DNA of 45,376 nt, taken from assembly GCA_944372355.1 (NCBI GenBank), contig CALVYS010000005.1:1-45376 (forward strand), given 5' to 3'. This document shows positions 44,901 to 45,376 of this stretch, piece by piece. Position 1 is the stretch's first letter; each line of letters begins with the position of its first letter. This DNA comes from an uncultured Clostridia bacterium. Its GTDB lineage: Bacteria > Bacillota > Clostridia > Christensenellales > UBA1242. Under the pieces are notes generated by a model. It was not told the origin of the DNA, did not search any database, and saw nothing but the letters and a program-made list of their open reading frames with translations. A program made the translations under genes and the position numbers.

Positions 44901-45376
44901 AACTACGGCACGATAATTGGAACCAATGGCTCGCACGGCACTTCTTATGGAACAGGAGACACAAATAATACTAGAAATGGTGGCAACGGGCAAAGTGTTT
45001 ACGCGATTGCTTCTACCATTACTAACTCTGCGTCAAATGTGACTTTTACGGAGAGTTACAACTATGGCATAGTCAAAGCAGGCGACGCCGGCAGCGGCGC
45101 AAGAGGCCGCGACGGCGTTGGCGGCTCAGACACAAGCAACAATTCTTCCCCAGGCAATGGAACAAGTGGTGGCCTCGCAGGCACAGCCGGCAGTCCTGGA
45201 ATAGCTTACTTGCACGGGCAACTTAACGAGGAAGAAGATACAGAAATAGAATTGTTTGATGGAAGGCAAGAAAATCAAACACAAGAAAATCAAACAGCAA
45301 ACTCTGATAAAGTTTTTGGTAATATAGACCCAGTTGCAGGAAGCCGAGGCAACGACGGCTATGGTGGCTTGAATTT
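26952..45376 (+). CDS. Giant lipoprotein-anchored GLUG/beta-sandwich surface protein (partial, open at right edge)
   Basis: One frame with no stop over 18,425 nt, so more than 6,141 residues; I read all codons. The start is TTG after GGGAGG. The N-terminus MKKYLLAVLSVFLLVGGVF ends in the lipobox ISAC (Cys23), so the protein should be lipid-anchored outside the membrane. Residues about 24-1055 and 1350-2190 look like repeated beta sandwiches. GLUG-type beta-helix blocks lie at about 1057-1347 (YVGGFVGSLTGGSI), 2200-2680, 2690-3200, 3450-4000 and 4160-4790 (for example LNAGGLVGNMTGGS, INLGGIVGLMTGG). DGNGxTI start motifs occur near 2229 and 2738. A different, AT-richer beta region spans about 4797-5817. 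From about 5984 the sequence becomes Gly/Asn-rich. Acidic Ser/Thr linkers separate blocks. A role as an adhesin is inferred. Confidence 0.9.
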   Translation, partial: MKKYLLAVLSVFLLVGGVFISACSNSAPQAVINVSSSDFVSEDYIEIDLNSDRPYAQVTASVENVSSGRVSANNNSESILQASAAYNSDANNTLITITGVSEGLGYVELRSEEGDGTRLITVYVYSDILGMSQKADEVGQASDQYVVRSQQGENLVNILDSERYLTFLSRENGESNRKDVTWAFSQNQQNNLTGLILEANSLVVQNGYIGDTVELVASSVYTDYSATVQLHVLSQLSEPTLQFSRSANSNFGDYNSSFETLVKNDQSKAESALYVSLSVEASEDIEVLPVVLDRFGNNVTNALTIRRINESSSGGLIQRTYVVEAASAGLDPQTLTVYFEVSYQDYNYTQNSQQFQVSLVDVVDSINITTDGQTVTNGDTFDVYNNYNNTDGSGNYGRPFVVNLGPDTVANDQATFAIRMRENPNGRFLIYVSNSNSSYYIQENFTPVLIDGITYYQSQPIANGSVVYFRASGTFGSGDETDVAFYSTQSENVALNFKLRSYFAPSANFNFSNNVTLDYHISTQTLNSVTISFTLDEVQLADIASGLYLDPTDGAGNPNTDFEVSELTIVGETGTFTVSNLETNLTGSSLTIALRHRNGFYATANFTVQAFVPLSDAVLSYQGNSTNAVAASGNAYQTSGGIESFTLNRLVMTSTNSLVLNVRTNTNATLSSPYAFAFYKTDEELDGSILDQLQESMRDNASVTFDATTGRMTVNNDVKGYVVFTFDGFDQKHNQITVQRWFYLEGFTSPTSLRPNPQSLSLIARDSISTQDASLAQGSVRVTFRTDGNAITYYDESNFSFTSSTGASVNLLEKGYNYQITKISTTDQVLSFDVVANTTNGFKTFVDTLVVEYTVFGRTYYATIEINITNATRVEQVVWENQTSDGEIYIDLYATNSTDRQFTIITSTLPLSAYNDELTYIFVPDSGTSANLVSINELGIVTPNSQTVGGTGTIFVLPSDAIRVVGGVAQIVYLSEVDGEVTSNSVPLSELSNRYDEIINGYFVSDRTAEDVTNVYYRDIILRIRLTVADGRSEETATRIYNAAQFAEIDPNMHYILMSSIELADWESFGAPLTGSLKGYDNNISISLTGQPIFNQIASTGKFENFTLSGEVNGGGFVANLNQGSIKNVTITVQSSTSSPSLLNGGYEFDGNLYAGAIVGINEGSIGAEDGEVRIEGVTVDIATGDDLSYAGMFAGSNSGAISYTYGEFYIFDQTESGDDVINTITAAYVGGFVGSLTGGSITHSYVFNYTFDGNGTFTANALNAEVYSGAFAGAYSSGEISNSFAMVQDNINSGILTNISNSYWGVSDDTGDTNSEYWIDAGEEGFNSYVRNGQPHLRFYQSEALLDLSVIAVQTTSKFLPVNNGEEGILFLHRVQNSLGMSDSASTALTQLNTISFVELFGNASIVATSLNNNIAEVVGNNVLIKETGDLTLQITGKQDYTQSREINFKVVYVVEDFQATYGGIQSTGFDLQEGQTANIIFKIKNSVYLANETQPRTLRLEEMSLTNEVGIEDDNGETINFDSEFVNYTVNGMVGTVSFGLGLTDELENRTSVILTSKINLTDFADNDAYQTAIEQAFSQSLTVRPFQGANEILTNVDSMTINPSVTSKITVVLATDSSADSISLQLLRNGSPLTFGGANNGQTSFVYSDDGTSASIFYSQAILDMSISRSAYDETTQTYTYEITFKVAEDYRSQIAANEDYTLVISSVSGTARNEGREVDITLTRQDINYIDIANYEASNVSNINGNIVYTYQTNQVSVLSPGRSSFMVVNVDPSFAYYNYMTLTYSAVDTTTNQPSSSILTMAKLNEFSGGGVNNGYVVDYSSNVSNDVINGLRVNRDDSGIYVFRLYPSPNIGSDTTFVITAAFYDANGNQIAQSVYELFVSYLPQAEILVDGQNSTILAKGGTAELSILLQQGQELDYLTATGATGVTISPKEAWQVEELSNGTVLYTAQLRASLNASVNGTNGTFEVTAQVSRYLNGETDRKTSTAYVTLVNFKPTSASLEGATYNSSNNTYMFDTYVGITNGLTFDYSFNPESYAYDASNQDEVELANSLYEAREQFIQAGYYQDDETGFSINYYNGNAIPIYQRLEMNGTRLNFTQSGDGVYTYSNTRFRLTYTEERNDDNEITSAYLTVTGLTTTASPVYLTLVDEIRLDSDGSDVLYEIETNFAISVGIYSDQDRALPIRTAEEFLSVADEGQAADYILLSDITLTNYTPISSSNFRSLDGNGYTINIESFNLEGSGTLNLALFTTISADSVIKNVRVNYYQSQPITIDVTSTGYSNINIAGLAITNNGTVTNTQVVAYKTASTSFTNSGDIGIIVNYVRGSTPVYIDANSSISSQVAGFVITNSGSITNSKVGGEEIIIIGEQVADSDRFEYTTESLSTFTISAQGTVSGFVITNSGDIASSSASQVQITNLASSNQTQTAGFVITNSGDIRASAVQGVKRQGTGNDADTYHRTGSNISANGTVSGFAIRNTTTGVISDGYSNILISDRSTQNSLTSAGFIYQNEGYIETSYAASYVEKANIRQLSFSGVDSTGHSLNTGTIELSYYYIADYDDDTASDVEGTLDSANLISREEVENQNAYYGFIFNSTSSAGDGIWTLIEGEGVEPVSLSTLTISHRYYVAGQDGEYFLPYSILTNSGNSFAPDYDTTYGEDINPILITSAQDFQEAMGASTSTSVGGQFNDTEIFGSYRFAADIDLSELNNDIGNAEVGSVDRIFSGQIDGNGFTINNISLSSSNNAVGLFAETRNALIQNLNIEINSITAGNSVVVGGLVGVAKDSRIINIQMSQRTTTSGDSEERGVHGRNVTGGIVGAAFGQSVLVGLSATDAIVQSGYYNNSTANNFNQAIYSRGDWSFNAQAVRTYAEANSSQLYAADGLGQTSFAGGLVGYLDIYTASQVLQSNYIYVTNLSNSDYSVSNFRVNNSIDVRAEIVGGLIGYTGPQTRVQDAGIYFTNQANTYANLLSYNFAAGGLVGLANGDFYQVFAQYEQTLQDEIESSTSQYYGGASTTERGLTDIFEGTASEVGAQSYQPKFVGGLFGVIGTGRVYIAYSKINAINPQNGGYAGGIAGGVYNASEFLIDDPASSSSQATIATTLLLNEVYASGDVYAEGVFNNVATHFGGLFGRFLNVGSTNVKLSMAAVNAVNEYGILGEGYYSESNPTGINQINALVGTMDAGASVFVYAVSASGQNLPDVSDIKSYGYMSSYTSGSVTVNVKSGVYKETESSGDEETGSDDGSSPNEVDADYVFRIESVSSFTSPEDGFTDTNGAFINSNAWSSDNWIHETTKLYPDINLVNTISYIYLDQDNVDSVVARMQNSSIEVRVRGKRVDENGNVSYGYVDLRDYTIENFTGRLVGAVDNSWFVNSNFGAYTNGDENSTDIFSNNYPGIILNGTLFETPLSGATFQNLNIVFDSEPEGASIGSSFISGTNLQDLTFSDINAWFVDGVSITAEESGGNAYGGLFVSSATNTSFRNILLQFSATNTDSGNIVKFTTSTNNNNDEVQYTDAAFGLLAGQLVQGSPFDALRVQNITIKHKEIDNLDADHALMRVEIGNNVANLYAGLYVGNIRNSEGGQYAGVNITARAPQSANDDYSEDTFTSALSLGGGFSVTGTAYIGGFVGQISTSNTAFTFIKDQTYQQSINIYADFAAADMNIGGLFGDATLTSFSTDITVEGTQQLFDSNIRLTKNIGTDNGNDKKGNLNAGLLAGSISSGANISLNPTSRYTISGSISAAITSSTTETDTTGISGNAHLGGLVGRNNANITVTNLDLSFEIYGTGNDESADENAFELTNDAMGKAFQANAIDAGGLVGTNAGDLIIGEEQEVGPGTGVSVNADRENLRLQATGGELNAGGLVGNMTGGSATIQALSDNASIIWALGNTSGTTNVGGIIGDVTSGVSELSISKAQSDVNFFVSAKDVNAGGIIGHLNSAATIDSTEIDSTEFSGSFKVFGGTSNSGDHKMGGVVGYVGEGSQIDIISNKTYGDVIYTYGSDFTGLGSYHFGGVVGDVDSGSVSLGANIVAFTNNNQARASGTHFADAMVGNGGFTQYTGISDITNYYSSQLVLATSDNAVDLNYNIEKGTTPVTGYSPNGENYQALAQSIITKLFGKDVYGDSGTKFNPVTDGTTAVTTEGEVKTVNTTHGIQYYTTKYPNYIQGTTESTTETTTTSPNAYAFIGDWVQQTSALETLSQHSFVSGVYTNLDIQDANNTTRYGKNSGGIVNTMTGGIIYASLSSGTLSVGGGEDKQINLGGIVGLMTGGYINECSSSLEIVYRAATGGTASGIATSLETDNTTNTPLNRIYINNTYSTGTITSYIDANLFSFTNGTAAGTGTDGRTHFYITNSYTISRVNWNDYTSDKTSHANTIYLGVTGSAQTNTFAYDPNALGDAYNKENKSTEAIDNSDDSQDTNKWIYPASFNSNDSGSVPGGGILIGTDKGWSKTNTINYGYPVRNFAQFKDFTTQTTIGTIIYQQIPNVTKFVQASDTDKNYILTNDIDFNETTYADSWTSLIFTNVAYFDGDGHTISNLTARTLIDTVQNISNLRVTDAALNAQAVVALHVTGNATNVIATGTLNGSGSNVGGLFAQAEGEIENCKNYVAILSCSTPGARVGGIVGYSTASISNSFNYSPIDANVTGGYVGGIVGYLYGSTGNEITDCGNENTVFNGYTTTTNNGDYYAAGIAGYSNVNISNCYNTSMVKAGNKGINADGSGAAYAAGIVATANNNISVSSCTNTGFIEALGSNTPNTKTAFSFGEDIYSDGSEDENENKQLTGTTKNDEYFTTTEYISYLINCNNIINVQVDPIGIDMSSQSDNLNEGSIYKNGAFGSRSGSVLVTIPTYEPGWNGSSVNISVNDITISLTSAPTAVVAETDELGAMTKFYVKTQRTINYAWSVQRYQQRYWEVVDINQNGNQQVDFSQNKYYAQRAKMGTSYNGGGASINTNQGSGEYELVSINGAKYYFVDSASAFMTVVQAGISTATTTYSGTIGEKSIAALQAAGYTFSITPTTDPENSNVSVSYYYQDEKLFISFTTQDTGDPGVTITGYTILANKADETESFSLSSSNIKFEKGTITIYTDFDADVLANLQNGKTYNVSAGNATYKFVWNQEEEILTFSGTTKSDYNNILGRGVVTLTFLDENSILEQTVSTEIGLTPTNIETSYDGSTTETIRHVRSIDFVMFRDVVGDETETFTLSGSNDVQFSNDEITIYTNFNSNITSSLINGWEYNVKIDNTTYEFMWNSTSQTLTMAGDEETFNKIRNSSATLYYLKYVDNENELIIYDDDSLTLTQTVTVQGRATRFSFGNYVYEIPESGETDNTLDLTPNGGTNVMNFKTRYDGQMTILTVEAESSDGMLSVAFLGGRYKFEFADPTGDSTMFAETKTVEDVETFSGDFVTATYTRSNEEGAFSSVGKTLYLGEDTLAGQQAIVEVYDYTQTYDLSQIEIAVQEGEAREYLAVYNTTEETQKVNSGDEIRTITFNNLNGANILLVLKKRNVNLSLEASEEFIQEGSLSLTLKTQDVILTAEDANTIIGAYNTDETQATFTINSQVYSVLFDEDGNITNILNSSGIESGNINDYYITIDGMNFMFISNDDSAPMLVECLVGSNGTVNIESLNISYEANTAENAEQPFVFKDGDSIIPITPATEDREAYITINGTNYTFQPITTVIENITDYTQGTDEDGNVVLDIIYSIDSLNAPNAYIEATFDQLSTGTQNISIAYNTYTLDFSTTGLKNITFVDAESEETSSTNTTFGPIFNGDLSVIGSYTATATYDDYQEKNIPFDNPTDDSDDDPETETVDPAPIVVTADIDLGNINSALPTKVAMITSTNSNIVTFRTQTATGLLDQQSSGNSEQPEYSPLMMKNIAFAGSVKMENGNNSYGLIAASLNSTTAINVSTYGTIYNLGAAGATGGGVAGSFTGILNNVKSFTSFSHDTSNTSREDSDFTGSMAGIAWKITPESTESTEKIRVFNYGTIIGTNGSHGTSYGTGDTNNTRNGGNGQSVYAIASTITNSASNVTFTESYNYGIVKAGDAGSGARGRDGVGGSDTSNNSSPGNGTSGGLAGTAGSPGIAYLHGQLNEEEDTEIELFDGRQENQTQENQTANSDKVFGNIDPVAGSRGNDGYGGLN
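34002..34273 (+). repeat. Direct DNA repeats coding for GFVITNSG units
   Basis: TTTGTCATCACCAACTC occurs three times, beginning at 34002, 34158 and 34254, each coding FVITNS within (A/S)GFVITNSG(S/D)I. A related GFAIRN unit follows at about 34383. The identical bases within a diverged protein suggest recent copying or gene conversion. Confidence 0.75.
38790..38819 (+). repeat. Two tandem copies of a 15-nt unit
   Basis: ATCGACAGCACTGAA is repeated exactly twice, coding IDSTE twice in the giant protein. It keeps the frame. A similar 9-nt duplication (GAAAGCACT) is at 44865-44882. Confidence 0.85.
42159..42855 (+). repeat. Diverged tandem repeat of about 130 residues in the giant protein
   Basis: Two units, about 42159-42430 and 42555-42855, share the pattern F-x-LS-x-SN, ITIYT(D/N)F, L-x-NG-x-x-YNV, TY-x-F-x-WN, LT-x-x-G and (Y/F)N-x-I at the same spacing. 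They probably are two copies of one beta domain in the AT-richer part of the protein. Confidence 0.7.

Noticed and set aside
28000-44993. Many frames of 60-156 codons on both strands within the giant gene
   Set aside because: The giant frame is continuous and has the expected repeat pattern; the others have no ribosome sites and low-complexity shadow composition.

Overview
The window looks like a chromosomal segment from an uncultured, moderately AT-rich, spore-forming member of the Bacillota (Clostridia-like). The evidence is a set of sporulation-type genes (a Spo0A DNA-binding-domain protein, a SpoVB-like flippase, a SpoIIQ-like LytM protein, SpoIIID), a Bacillus/Clostridium-like glmU-pth-mfd-foldase order, Shine-Dalgarno AGGAGG sites, and normal use of TGA as a stop. 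No rRNA, tRNA, CRISPR array, phage or transposase gene was seen, and no stretch over 300 bases lacks a gene.

Layout. 1-3.5 kb: a BpsA-type aminopropyltransferase, an FMN-dependent reductase, and a marR-cysS pair. 3.5-9.3 kb: recD2, a tandem pair of unknown 130-residue paralogues, mscL, a receiver-less Spo0A-C protein, the GTPase YsxC/EngB and a TVP38/TMEM64 membrane protein. 9.3-12.1 kb: a GLUG-type surface protein gene whose start and body are separated by an 11-G homopolymer, then a 53-residue LysM protein. 12.1-16 kb: a SpoVB-like flippase, a YetF/DUF4363 pair and a membrane-anchored exported protein. 16.1-22.3 kb: a truncated GlmU-like protein, pth, mfd and a PpiC-like lipoprotein. 22.4-26.8 kb: an LPG-synthase-TM protein, two small exported proteins, spoIIQ-like, acpP, spoIIID and a TtcA-family gene. 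26.95 kb to the right edge: one uninterrupted reading frame of more than 6,141 codons for a lipoprotein-anchored giant surface protein, still open at the edge.

Two signals cut across genes. First, many start codons lie exactly 6 nt after a sigma-70-type -10 box with a 17-18 nt spaced -35 box (recD2, engB, the 9.3-kb surface gene, yetF, the glmU-like gene, ttcA). These mRNAs should be leaderless, while other genes in the same window have normal Shine-Dalgarno leaders. Second, the 9.3-kb surface gene appears to be in an OFF (or mis-assembled) state. Its leaderless promoter drives a signal-sequence frame that would join the 860-residue body only if the G11 tract were one base shorter, which is the architecture of slipped-strand phase variation.

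The start-to-end openness of the giant frame was checked by reading it codon by codon. Family assignments rest on recognised motifs only; no database search was run.
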